Assembly: GCA_963682055.1 (NCBI GenBank)
Contig: OY821741.1
Span: 21,460,711-21,524,710, forward strand
Length of the DNA stretch: 64,000 nucleotides
DNA from: Primula veris
Lineage: Eukaryota; Streptophyta; Magnoliopsida; Ericales; Primulaceae
Direction: 5' to 3'
Shown here piece by piece: positions 22,720 to 33,859 of the stretch. Made by a program: the position numbers and the translations under genes. The stretch's first letter is position 1; each line of letters starts with the position of its first letter. A model generated the notes under the pieces. That model had not been told where the DNA came from and did no database searches. It saw only the letters and a list, made by a program, of their open reading frames with translations.

Positions 22720-25240
22720 GCAGTGGTCTCCGAAGTGAACCTTGTGGGAAGCAACCCCAAGGAATGGTGGGTAGATACCGGCGCCACGAGCCACATCTGC
22801 TCCAACAAGTGGATGTTCAAGACCTACGAGGCGGTGGTTGGTGAGACCTGCTTCATGGAAAATTCTGCTACTTCCAAGGTGGAATGAAAGGGGTAAGTGG
22901 TGATTAACCTGACCTCAGGAAAAGAGCTCACGCTGACTGGGGTGCTCCATGTACCAGATATTCACAAGAATCTGGTTTGAGGCTCGGTTATGGTGAAGGA
23001 GGGTTTTAAACTAGTTTTTCAATTCGATAAAGTTGTAATCACAAAGAATGGTATTTTTGTAGGCCGTGGCTATATGACCAACGGTATGTTTAAGTTAAAT
23101 ATATGAACTCCAGGTCCTAAGGCTGAGTTCGCTAATAAAGGTGCTAAGGCTGAGGACAGTACGAGTAATGTAATGACTATTGCCAAGTTGGCCAATAATA
23201 ATATTTCAGATTCTGCTTATATTTTTGAGTCATTTCATTTGTGGCATGGTAGATTAGGGCATGTGAATTTTAATTCTATGAAGAAATTGATATCACTGCA
23301 ACTAATATCAAACTTTGTTTTTAATAAACAACATAAATGTGAAATATGTGTTGAAGCAAAGTTAACGAAATAATCGTTTCAACATGTTGAACGAGATAGT
23401 GAACCTCTTGATTTGATTCACACAGATGTGTGTGATTTGAAATTTATTCAAACAAGAGGAGGTAAAAGATACTTCATAACTTTTATAGATGATTTTACTA
23501 GATACTGTTACATTTACTTAATGAAAAGTAAAAGCGATGCAGTAGATATGTTCACTCTATATAAAACTGAAGTAGAAAATCAACTCAATAAAAAGATTAA
23601 AATATTGAGGAGTGATAGAGGCGGCGAATATGAAGCGCCATTCGCACAAATATGTGCGGAAAGTGGCATCATTCATCAAACCACAGCTCCATACTCCCCG
23701 GAGCAAAATGGAGTTGCGGAGAGTAAAAATAGAACGCTCAAGAAAATGATGAATGCGATGTTGATAAGTTCTGGATTACCCCAGAACATGTGAGGGGAAG
23801 CATTGATTTCCGCTAACTATGTTTTGAACAAGTTACCACATAAGAAGCGAGACAAACCACCATACAAATTATGGAAAGGTCATCAATCTAGCTATAAGAA
23901 GCTGAGGGTTTGGGGATGTCTCGCTAAGGTCCTAATCTCCGCTCCTAAAAGGATGAGAATTGGTCCGAAGACAGTGGACTGCGTGTTCATTGGATATGCA
24001 CAAAATAGCAGTGCGTATCGGTTTCTCGTACACAAGTCGGAAAATCCCGATGTGCACGTAGATACGATAATTGAAAGTCGAGAGGATTCTTTCTTTGAGG
24101 ACATCTTTCCCCGTAGAATGCCAACACCTGTACAGACTCAAAAGTTGAACAATGATGGAAATGTGGGGGCAAGTGAACCGTTAGAGAAAGAAGAAGAGGA
24201 ATAGCCTCGACGAACCAAAAGGGCGAGGAAGGAAACTTCCTTTGGGCCTGATTTCGTAACCTTCATGATAGAAGGTGAACCGGTGACATATCAACAGGCT
24301 ATGTCAACACCAGATTTCCAATATTGGAAAGAATCAATCAATAATGAGATTGAATCGATTATGCAAAACCACACTTGGGAACTGGTGGATCTTCCGCAAG
24401 GATGCAAGCCCCTAGGTCGCAAGTGGATCTTCAAGAGGAAGTTAAAGGTTGATGGCACGATCGAGAAGTACAAGGCAAGACTTGTAGTCAAAGGCTTCAG
24501 GCAAACTAAAGGTGTCGATTACTTCGACACATATGCTCCTGTCTCCAGGAAAACGTCGATTCGGATCGTTATTGCTCTAACAGGATTGTTTGATCTGGAA
24601 ATACATCAGATGGATGTAAAAACGGCTTTTCTAAATGGAGAATTAGAAGAGGAAATTTATATGAAACAACCTGAAGAGTTTGTTATTCCAGGAAAAGAGC
24701 ACATGGTATGCAAACTTGTAAAGTCTCTCTATGGACTCAAACAAGCACCCAAGCAATGGCACGAGAAATTTGATAGAATCATGCTATCAAATGGCTTTCG
24801 CATAAATGAGTGTGATAAATGCATCTACATGAAAGGAAGTGAAAAAAACTGTGTAGTAGTCTGCCTTTATGTGGACGGCATGATTATAATAGAGAGTACT
24901 GATAAGATCAACTCCACTAAGAAAATATTGTTGCATCATTTCGATATGAAAGACCTGGGTATAGCTGACATTATACTTGGTATGAAAATCACCAAGACGT
25001 CAGAGGGTATGCCTTGTCGCAAGGTCATTATGTTAGACAAACACTTGACAAATTTGACAGTGGTAGTAAGGCAATGTCAAGAACTCCAATTGAGTTCAAC
25101 TGTAGCATGAAAAATAATTTCGGTAAAAGTGTGAGACAATTGGAATTCTCTAGAATTATAGGCAGTCTCATGTATGTGATGAACTGTACTAAACCTGATA
25201 TAGCCAACTCAGTAAGCAGACTGAGTAGGTATAGTTCAAC
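22720..25240 (+). pseudogene. Copia-1 pol (protease, integrase, reverse transcriptase)
   Basis: Protease DTGATSHIC at 22774. Integrase zinc motif WHGRLGHV ... CEICVEAK at 23240-23360, and a DDE core with [13 protein letters not shown] and [10 protein letters not shown] between 23413 and 23730. Reverse transcriptase from about 24300 (KYKARLVVKGFRQ, DVKTAFLNGELEEEIYM, KSLYGLKQAPKQWH). The catalytic YVDD motif reads YVDG (GGC at 24877-24879), so the enzyme would be inactive. In-frame stops occur near 22888, 22978, 23103, 23371, 23791 and 24202, with a frameshift near 25015. The last recognisable block is SLMYVMNCTKPDIANSVSRL; RNase H is missing. Confidence 0.92.
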
Positions 25241-25325
25241 TGTGACTGCAGCCCAAGCTGATGTTACGGCCAAAGTTGTGGCTGCGGCAGCGGCCAAGGT
25301 TGCAACTGCGGCTACGGCCAAGTTC
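25241..25325 (+). repeat. gag-derived alanine tract fused to the pol break
   Basis: Directly after the pol block SRLSRYSS the sequence switches to a copy of the gag alanine tract (CAGCCCAAGCTGATGTTACG, compare gag near 21719). About 75 bases match with a few changes, then unrelated sequence follows. It is in frame with the preceding pol piece. Confidence 0.75.
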
Positions 25326-25374
25326 CTTCCTGCCATGAAATATGACTGCATTTTGGAATTTTAGAACAGAACCA

Positions 25375-26715
25375 AACAAGTTCCTCTCTGTAAAAAATAG
25401 ATCACCAGCTACATGTCACCACTAGGGTTGCGGTTTCTCTGTAACACTATCCCTTTAACACGACGGCACATACCTACTTTTCCTTGTCCAGCGACACTTC
25501 CACCATTGTGTCTCCCTCTGCTCTTCCCATGCAGAACGACGCCCCCATTTTCCTCTCAGATTTCATAGTCGCTTCTCTCGCTCTCTATGTGATCTCCTAA
25601 AAAGTCTCTATGTGATTCCTGGCGGAGATGAGTCAGGGAGCATATTGAGAGAATTGAAAAAACTTTAGTGAACTATTAATTAGCCCCTAAAATTTTAGAA
25701 TTTTGCAATTGGACTCCTTATTTTTAAAATCATTATTTTTTGCCTAAAAAAGCATTATAAAATCACCTTATTTACCATGTAGGTTCTGATTTTGAACAGT
25801 TTTAGTATAAAGTTCCATAGTTAAGGAGTTTTATTATAATCGAGGATTTAGCATATTATAATGTTTGAGCATTATTATAAATTATTCTTCATTGTTTTCT
25901 TTTTTATTTTATCGTTGTATCCTTTTTTTATTTTATCATTAGACTGATTTGCTGTTTTTTATTTTATGCTTTCTTTTGCTCTTCAATGATTTAATTTTGA
26001 TTTCATGATTAGATTTTCCATTAGACTGTTATTATTAGGGTATTAGACTGTAAGTTATACAGTCCATTTGTCTATAAGACCGTCATTTGTATGTCATTGG
26101 ACCGTCTATTAGACTCTTGGTTTTTTAAAATGTAATGGATTTTTTTTTTGAATTTTTTAATATTTATTAAGGTTTTTCCATATTTTTTATTTATAATTTT
26201 TTTTAGTTTTTCTTGAAAATATAGGGATTTTTCTGATTGTATTTTTTATTTCCCCCTCATTTTTTAGAGTTTTTTACATCAAGTCAACGTCGGCGTCCAA
26301 CAATCAACGATGGAGTCGGGGATCTGTTAATTGTGTCGGTAAAACTTGTTGGGTCAAAGGTGTTTGGTTTGTTAACGATATTGCATAGAGTTGACATTTT
26401 CCGATTAGTTTTCTGAAGGGATATCGATAATTAAATAGAAAAATTAAATGGGTATTAATACTACTTAAAAATTCATTAGTGTTTTCCGAAAAAAATAGTG
26501 CTTTCTGTTTCTCATAATTTCAAGTGTAAATTTTTAAATTTTTGAATTTACTTCTAGGTTTCATGTTGTGTTTCCTGTTTCATTTTCCTTTTCCGTTTTG
26601 CTTCCAGGCAACAATGATCTCACCCGATAAATTTATCTTTTACTCGTGAGCCTAAGTAAGGTCATCTAAAACCTAAATATTAAGTATTGTTTGAGGAATT
26701 TTAGTCAATTCAACC
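25375..26715 (+). repeat. dispersed repeat R, copy A, main part
   Basis: Matches 37740-38475 (first half) and 56441-56830 (second half) of copy B. It includes a GC-richer start with GACGGCACAT and TCTCAGATTTCAT, then T-rich sequence, then a conserved tail (GGGAATTAAA-like, TTGCTTCCAGGCAAC, AAGGTCATCTAA). No coding domain seen. Its identity is unknown; LTR-like or Helitron-like ends were not evident. Confidence 0.65.
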
Positions 26716-26720
26716 AAACT

Positions 26721-26987
26721 TCCAACAAGTAGTGGTTATTTTTGATATTACTACACAAAAGGCTAGGGTTGACATTGCGTATACATATTTTATATCACGA
26801 AATAGCAGAGCAAGCCACGATGTACCTAACGATTTAATTTTAGTTTTCTGTAAGCCACGATGTGCCTGGCGTTTTAATTTTAGTTTTTTGAAGAATAAAA
26901 AAACTATTTCCTGATATAAAATATGTATACGCAATATCAACCCTAGCCTTTTGTGTAGTTATATAAAAATAACCACTACTTGTTGGA
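26721..26987. mobile_element. MITE with inverted repeats of about 76 bases
   Basis: TCCAACAAGTAGTGGTTATT at the left is mirrored by AATAACCACTACTTGTTGGA at the right. Pairing continues through CACAAAAGGCTAGGGTTGA and GTATACATATTTTATATCA for about 76 bases per arm, with few mismatches. The core contains two direct copies of AAGCCACGATGTRCCT...TTTTAATTTTAGTTTT. A diverged half copy lies in inverted orientation at 56835-56957. The superfamily is unclear because no TSD is evident. Confidence 0.75.
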
Positions 26988-27126
26988 ATTTTGACTATTA
27001 CAAAACTAATTTTGTGGATCAATTTCCATGGGTTAACCCTTAAGAAACGGTTTTCGCTTGGTACCAAATCGAAGTAATCTTCAATGTCTTCGAAACAGTA
27101 TAGGAGAAATCGGTTTGAAAGATATC

Positions 27127-27327
27127 CACTACAAGAAAAAGTTCATTTAGTATCATGCTTTTTTTTCGGTTATGTTGCTAATGTGGTTGTGGATAAATTT
27201 TAGCAACAATTTAACAATAAATTATGTTGTTATTTGTTGCTAAACTGTTGTTAAAATTTAGCCACAACCACTTTAGCAACATAACCGGAAAAAAATTATG
27301 ATACAAAATGAACTTTTTCTTGTAGTG
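27127..27327. mobile_element. CACTA-type MITE
   Basis: Starts CACTACAAGAAAAAGTTCAT and ends ATGAACTTTTTCTTGTAGTG, the hallmark CACTA (En/Spm) terminus. The arms pair for most of the element (GGTTATGTTGCTAA against TTAGCAACATAACC). The 3-base flanks ATC and ACC fit a 3-base TSD with one change. No transposase. A truncated relative starts at 60786. Confidence 0.85.
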
Positions 27328-27381
27328 ACCGACCTTCAAATTGGAGTATCGGGAAAACTTTGGAAATGGGTCAAAAAAACC

Positions 27382-27425
27382 TATCTCACATCGACAAGTT
27401 TAATGAAACTCGAATGGTTTATATA
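27382..27425 (+). promoter_or_regulatory. USE/TATA-like pair
   Basis: TCTCACATCG (27384-27393) is one base from the plant snRNA upstream element TCCCACATCG, and TTTATATA follows at 27418-27425 with about 24 bases between them, the Pol III-type spacing. No U6, U3, U2 or 7SL-like RNA start follows. Similar TCCCACATTGG words occur in the Copia LTR at 40148, so it may be a retroelement promoter relic. Confidence 0.3.
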
Positions 27426-27942
27426 CCATCTAATAATACCAGGTCCTATTATTATTTAGTTGGACTTATCCTTCTAAGAATTAGAGTATCCGCATCTATT
27501 ATCTTAAAACATATATTTTCCTAAAATTTGATAATTATGTTATAAAAAGTGTCATGTATTATAAATCTTATAAATTTTCTAAATTTCAATAAACACTAAA
27601 TTCACCTTATATGCGAGAAATGTATATGATTTTCTAGATGAATATAATAGTAATAAATTATCATGTAGACTATATTTTTGTGATTGTAATATTGTTATGA
27701 TTATCAAACCTAACAATTAAAATGTGTTAAATTTGAGAAAATGGTTAAAATTGATGATACGATTACTCTAAGTATCTTTAACATAGTAACTAAACTCAAC
27801 CATTCACTCTAGCACTTGAAACAGAGACATTACCAAAATGATTGATCAAAAAATTATGAGATACATAGTGAAAGTATTTTATAAACATACACAAACAGTG
27901 GCTGTAAACCGCGATGACTTTAACAACTTCATTTTTTTTTTA

Positions 27943-29025
27943 TCAGACTAAAAGTAGTGATTCAGTGTACAAATAGACAACCTGACGCTGTTTAAGCCTC
28001 CAAAAAGGAAGATACATGATGATGTGGCTCTCCGGGTCATATGAAAACAACTCTATGTCCAAAGCGGGAGTAAAATGTTGCATCACAAGATTGCCATTCC
28101 TCTCACATCCCAACAGCCTCACACTCCGACCAATCGAAGGAAGATCATCCACCTTAAGTTTCATCGTCCATGACTTCTCGTTTTGGTTCAAAACCCACAT
28201 TTCAAACCATTTCACATCGCGACATACTGTCAACGCAAGCTCTCCTTTCACATCATGGATTCGCCAATAAGGCCTATAAGCCCTTAAAATTTCATCAGGG
28301 CAATGTATTACCCGAAACTTATAGCCATTCATGTCAAAAGAAACAACGCAATGAATATCACTACGACCCTTCCAATAAAAAACTTCATTTATAGCCACAG
28401 GTATGTTATTAAATTGAGATATATCTACACGACTGACAAGCCCACTCATATTCACCTCAATTTCTGTCCAAATATTCGTGTTCATTGAATATACCTCAGC
28501 ACAGAAACCAACTTCTAAATTAATGATTCTGAAAAGCTTATAATCATTTTCATGTAATCCAAACCCAAAAGTTGCAAAATCTAATTCTACTTTCGGCAAA
28601 GTAAACCCCAATATATTTCGAATTCGTCCCGTGGATGGGTTGCATATAAAAATATCGGAATTATTTATGGTCGCACAAACCAAACCGTCGCAAATGCCTA
28701 AAACACAAGGATAATCTTGAAATAAGAAAGTAGGATCAGGGTTATCATTTTTATCCCTAAACTGCAACCACATACTATGAGATGTTAATAAATCGTCGGT
28801 GACAAGTACAGAGGTGAGGGTGAGATTAGGGTTTCCATTAGACATTTTTTGGTGTTTTTTGATGAAATTAGGATGTTGGATGAGTGCGTACCATGTTTTG
28901 GATACAGATTTGAATCGGAGCAGTGGTTTCACAGGCAATCTTGATAAGATATCAGTAATTATATCGATAGGGAGATCAGATTTTATACTTGCTACGGAAT
29001 TAGATGCTTGACTAATAATGCTCAT
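27943..29025 (-). CDS. F-box protein with F-box-associated domain
   Basis: Single-exon gene and the only intact one in the window. F-box proteins bind SKP1 through the F-box and present targets to an SCF ubiquitin ligase; the target here is unknown. The start at 29025 gives 360 residues beginning MSIISQASNS. The frame is open to 29127 (34 more residues), but that extension is not in frame in the paralogue at 18759-19142, and F-box proteins usually start close to the domain. The F-box spans about residues 17-57 (DLPIDIITDILSRLPVKPLL, then RFKSVSKTW). It is followed by an F-box-associated region with GICDGLVCATINN, ICNPSTGRIRNIL, GLHENDYKLFRIINLE, EVFYWKG and SFDMNGYKFRVI. The length is typical. 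Upstream sequence is shared with the pseudogene to about 29262. No transmembrane or signal segment is seen. Confidence 0.9.
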   Translation of the reverse strand: MSIISQASNSVASIKSDLPIDIITDILSRLPVKPLLRFKSVSKTWYALIQHPNFIKKHQKMSNGNPNLTLTSVLVTDDLLTSHSMWLQFRDKNDNPDPTFLFQDYPCVLGICDGLVCATINNSDIFICNPSTGRIRNILGFTLPKVELDFATFGFGLHENDYKLFRIINLEVGFCAEVYSMNTNIWTEIEVNMSGLVSRVDISQFNNIPVAINEVFYWKGRSDIHCVVSFDMNGYKFRVIHCPDEILRAYRPYWRIHDVKGELALTVCRDVKWFEMWVLNQNEKSWTMKLKVDDLPSIGRSVRLLGCERNGNLVMQHFTPALDIELFSYDPESHIIMYLPFWRLKQRQVVYLYTESLLLV

Positions 29026-29689
29026 GATTTTTTGTGATGTGTAATAAAATTTCAACTCTTTCCGAGATTGAATAGATGTGAGATGGAAAGAGTACCTAAG
29101 AAGAAATGAAATAAGAGTAGGTGACATACATTTACGTGTAGGTTTAGACTTGATCTTTACTTAAAAAGACAAAACTACATTGACGTGTGGGTTTATACTT
29201 TATAAGTTGACTAAATAAATAATTATGCAATGGAACAACCGCACAATAGCTACAACGCGTATTTTTTATTATAAATAATATTATTACACGTATAAATGGT
29301 AATTTAAAAATACAAACCTAGTCTGAAACTATGGTCTGTGATTCAGTGTAAACTATAGTCTGAAACTACATTGTGTAGTCTAACATTACGATTTTCAGCG
29401 TGCTAATTACTTTACTTCCCCTACGTAAAAACTTAAACAGATTAAAAAAAATAACACGCAAATTCGACACTTCACTGTTTTTAGAGAGAAAAAAAAATAT
29501 CATCCATCCAATTTCACCCATTTCACATAAACCTAATCAAACCACATATCTAAATTCGGCCCCTTTACCCAAATTCGTCTCCGATTAAACCACGATTCTT
29601 TCACATACCGTTCATCAAGATAATTCTTTATTCTCTATTTCATTAAATTTAAATTTGTAGTTCATATATTAAAATAAAAATTACGTTAA

Positions 29690-30300
29690 TTGGGTTTTTG
29701 ATATTTACATATTTGGGTTTTTATACCAATTTGTTGATTTAAATAGTTATCACTAATTGTTTATATTATTAATCTTGTTTGTATTATGATCAATTGTAAA
29801 AATATGGTGGTTTTCATATTTTACCCTGTTTATACAAATTAGGGTTTTTATACCAATTTGTTGATTTAAATAGGTATCACTAATTGTTTATATTATTAAT
29901 CTTGTTTTGATTGGGAAAATAAAATAGGTAAGGTTTGTTCATATGTACCCCGTTTGACAAATTAGGAGGTTTAGTAAAATTTGTTGATTTATATGGTAAT
30001 TACTAATTATTTAGTTGACTTTGGTTGTGTACAAGCATATCTTGTTTGGATTGGGATAAACTGGAAAAAGTTAGGTTTTTTCACATTTTACCCGATTTTT
30101 ACAAATTATGAATTTTATGCAAATTTATTGATTTAGATGATTATTATTAATTGTTTAGTTGTCATTAATTCTCTATATTGTTCAGTTTGTTTTATACAAA
30201 GTAGTAAGTAATAAGTATATATATATATATATATATATATTTAAATTTCGGTTTGTTAATATTTACCCGTTTTATATATTTGGACAAATTATTTATTTTA
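29690..30300. repeat. diverged tandem array, period about 125-145 bases
   Basis: The block TTGTTGATTTAAATAG...CACTAATTGTTTATATTATTAATCTTG recurs with anchors at 29731, 29858, 29981 and 30124, each followed by TTTACCC(C/G)TTT-like words. It lies upstream of the PMD exons and may be a subterminal region of the MULE. A TA run (about 30216-30240) sits in the last unit. Confidence 0.65.
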
Positions 30301-30489
30301 ATATTCATTTTTCCATATAGGTTCCACATGGGTTTGTAGGGTCCACTTATTAGAGATAAGACATGGATCTTAAGCCAAACTGGTCATCGATCAGAAAAGT
30401 TTGGGCGTTTAGAGAGAGACAGGGAGAGGGGATTCCAAAAGTACAACTATAGATGGAAAGATAAATAGCCATCCTATGATAGTGGAGAA

Positions 30490-31560
30490 TATGGTTAGAG
30501 ACGAGTTCTATGGTATCTACGTTATATGTAACTAGAGTGTAGATCGAGCTCTGATTACCGCTTTAGCGGACAGGTGGCGTGATGAAATGCACACGTTTCA
30601 TTTTTGTGGTGGCGAGTTAGGAATGTCTTTAAAGGATGTAAAGATTATACTAGGATTGAAGGTGGATGAGTATGCGGTAATCCGGTCCGAAAAGAATGAG
30701 AATAAAACTAACATGTTGGCTTTGATGCAGAGGTTGTTGGGTAGAACACTCGATGAGGCTAATGTTAATCAAAATGTTTTAACCGTTAAAATTGGTTGGC
30801 TTACAGAGCATTTTACGGAATTACCCCTGACCCTAGTAAGGAGACGTTGTTATATCATTCTAGAGTTGCCATGTTGCTATTGCTCGGTGCACATATTTTT
30901 TTTGATAAAAGCATCGATCTGGTTTCAATGTGGCCTTTACCCTTTTTGAAGGACTTCGATACGTGTGCGGAATATAGTTGGGGATTAGTTGGAGGCCAAT
31001 TTGTGCATGTTGGTTCGAGGTAAAAATAATTGAATAGGTATCGCGATGATGTTTCTTGATATGTTGGCGATCACTAGAATACGGGTTATTAGACCGTGTC
31101 TAGGTTTTTCAGGTCTACCACATGATTACGTCGCTGAGAAGAGATTTCCTATTCCTCCACTCGGGTATAGATTTGATATTATTTAATTATCGTATTCTAT
31201 TTCTCTTATTTATGCATTTAACAAGTTATTTTGTTTGTTTTTATTCTTTATATAATTCACTTGTATCATCACAGATGGAAAATGTTATTGCACTCTAATC
31301 CATGTGTGGTCGACCGTAAAGTAGTCTATATACGCGACCAGTTTGACCACTTATTGCCTTAACAAGTAAGTTTAAATTTCATTAATAATGGTTTTTTTTT
31401 TGTCATATATTCAGTTTTATTCTCTTTTCTTGTTGTGCTCGTACTATTCTTATTTTAAAATATAATATTTAGCATTTTGACTATCATGTAAGCTTCGCTA
31501 ATACTGTAGTACATTATATGTGTGTGTGTGTGTTATTGATAAGAATATCAAATTTAGAAG

Positions 31561-31632
<72 letters not shown>

Positions 31633-32640
31633 GGTATGTATGTATGTATATGTATATATATATGTATGTATGTATATATATATGTATGTATATATATATA
31701 AATGCATTTTATGAAAATACAAGATTCAAAATGCATTTGCTATGTTTTTGATTTGTTATTTATTTTTTTGGCTAATTGTTTTTGATGCATATCATATGAT
31801 TGCTTTTGGATTACTGATAGATTATCATCCTTACGGAAACATTGATGAGTATCCCGAATATTACACACGGGGTCATGAGATGTGTCATTCGATTGTGCCA
31901 CTTATATGCATGGAGAAGATTGAATGGCACCAATGGACATGTTTAAGAGAAAATTTGTTTTTGGTCAGGTGATCCCTACGAATCTGTGGAAAATCAAGTG
32001 TCACGACAACGACAGACAATCTGGGTAGAGGAAGAAACAAAATTTCGATTGGGCTCATATTTTGCGAAATGATTGCTACAACCGGCTTATAAATGGCGCA
32101 TTAGGTACGTGGACATCACCGAAATACTTAGAATGATACACTAATAGGACACGTCTTATTATCAACCCACATTTTACTGAGATTTCATAGCACGGTTTTT
32201 GGACGGCTTCGAGCCCATCGGCTATAACGGTAAAGTTTAGACTTTATTTGTTTGTCATTTTTTATTACATAAAGTTTAGACGAATAGTTTTCATTACTAT
32301 TTTTTATTCTATAAAGCTAATGTTTAAACTTGTTTTGTTTGTTATTTTTTACAAAAAACAGATGTTGCGCTTCAGTTTAAAAGTATTTAAACGTCTCAGA
32401 GCTAAACATGCATGCAAGTGAGTCCGAGGAAGATGATGACGGGGACAGTGATGACGATGGGGACGGTTACAATGATAGGGCTACAGGTGGAGATGAAAGT
32501 GGAACAAGTAGTGCAGATTCTAGTGGATCTAGAGGTTGACGTGGTAGTGGAGGTAAATTTACGAGTGGAGGTGAGGGTGGTGGAGGTACAAACGGTCATC
32601 GTCGTGCTGTTTCAACAGGTGACTTTCCATCTTCCATAAT
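30490..32640 (+). pseudogene. plant mobile domain (PMD) protein, broken
   Basis: Exon 1 from about 30490 encodes ALITALADRWRDEMHTFHFC and GGELGMSLKDVKIILGLKVD, the PMD signature, then LLGRTL and, after a frameshift near 30800-30830, AMLLLLGAHIFFDKS. A stop (TAG) precedes ALITALADRW. Likely introns: about 31168-31273 (acceptor ATCATCACAG), from 31366 (donor CAAGTAAGT) to about 31765, and about 32230-32361. Later exons show WKMLLHSNP, YHPYGNIDEYPEYY, SIVPLICMEKIEWHQ, frameshifted VFGQVIPTNLWK, and an acidic, Gly/Ser-rich tail (SESEEDDDGDSDDDGDG) near 32420-32600. PMD proteins are plant proteins often carried by transposons. The gene is dead here. Confidence 0.75.
31564..31700. repeat. TA and TATG microsatellite
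   Basis: About 22 TA units followed by TATG and TATATG repeats, within the second PMD intron. Open frames on both strands here are repeat artefacts. Confidence 0.95.
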
Positions 32641-33261
32641 AATAATAATAGAATATTATTGATACAATATTTTTTATTCCATTGTTTAATATTATTGATA
32701 CAATATTCTTTATTCCACATGTGCCTTTCCATATTCAAGTCGATTTCTCGAATACGACGAGAATGAGATTGTTAAAGAAGAGAATAATGAGATGCACATC
32801 GAGACCGACTACAGGCATAGACAGTTAGTCGGGTCTTATGATCACATCTTCGGCAGCATTCAACCACTACTTAGAACTGCGGATTGACTATCACTTTGCA
32901 CGAGGGTATTTCGTCCCCAGACTCACAGTATAGAGCTAGACGTCGTCAGGACCTGAATGATATAGAGTCAAGTACACCGAAATTAGATAAATTGACAACG
33001 GCATGAAAGATACTCCCTCTTTCGGACTTACAAAGCGCTTTAAGCATGTGAAAAAAAAATGAGTTGGTGTACATTTATTTGATTCATATTGCTTTTGAGA
33101 TTGTGTTGTAGAACTTTTAAATAGAAACAACATATTTATATTATATTATTAGATGGATTGGATTATTATGCATGTTTATGTATACTTTAATTATTATGGA
33201 AACAAATAAAAATATCAAAGGTGATGCCGAAATTTTTATAAGATAATATTTGTTAGATACG
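32641..33261. other. PMD 3' flank, no further gene
   Basis: AT-rich, with a short direct repeat of TTGATACAATATT..TTATTCCA (32658 and 32693). The stretch 32720-32920 has frames that could be the last remnant of the PMD gene, but no motif is recognisable. Confidence 0.35.
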
Positions 33262-33550
33262 ATAATATTTTTTTAAGTCAAAAAATCTGTTTAGACCAAT
33301 CCGTGAATGCCACGTCATCTTTTACCCTAGATAATATAGATAAGATAAGAGCAACGTTATCGACAAGATAATATTTGTTAAAGTCAAAAAAATCTGTTTA
33401 GACCAATCCATGAATGACACGTCATTTTTTATCCTAGATAATATAGATAAAATTAGAGCAATGTTATCGATAATATAATATTTGTTAAAGTCAAAAAATC
33501 TATTCAGACTAATCCGTGAATGTCACGTCATCTTTTATCCTAGATAAATA
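33262..33550. repeat. three tandem units, period about 106 bases
   Basis: Each unit holds AAGTCAAAAAATCTGTTTAG, ACCAATCC, TGAATG.CACGTCAT and CCTAGATAATATAGATAA. The anchor ATCT lies at 33285, 33391 and 33498. The array lies between the PMD and the transposase genes. Confidence 0.8.
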
Positions 33551-33859
33551 TGGTACGTCATAGCCAATTCTAGCAATCTCTCAAAATAAACACAAACACA
33601 AACAATCTTGAAAATTACTTCAATCTTTATTTCATAAATTTGTAACTCAACATAAAAATTATTTATAACGGTGAATATGATGAAAACTTCTCTTTTAACT
33701 ATAACTATGTTGATTCATCAAGTAGCTTAAATTCAGAACTAACCGACTACATATAAATTTTTACAAACGTCGATGATTTGTCTTGGGATAGGAGGAATGA
33801 TATGATTGTTGATCTTGAAGACATTGGTTAAGTTTTGGTTTTTTCCTTTTGATTCGTAG

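Larger units (their letters stand above)
19834..25373 (+). mobile_element. Copia element (Copia-1), decayed, 3' truncated
   Basis: It has a 5' LTR (19834-21252) related to the solo LTR at 39868-41289, then gag and pol in Copia order (gag, protease, integrase, reverse transcriptase). It stops before RNase H and has no 3' LTR. It lies within repeat R copy A, which resumes at about 25375. All frames carry stops or shifts, so it is not autonomous. Confidence 0.88.

Noticed and set aside
22359..22820. 153-residue minus-strand frame
   Set aside because: Antisense of gag; no domain.
31498..31751. Overlapping Tyr/Ile-rich and Tyr/Val/Met-rich frames on both strands
   Set aside because: They are translations of a TA/TATG microsatellite.
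32402..32639. Thr/Ser-rich minus frame and Val-rich plus frame
   Set aside because: Shadow frames of the acidic, Gly-rich tail of the PMD gene.
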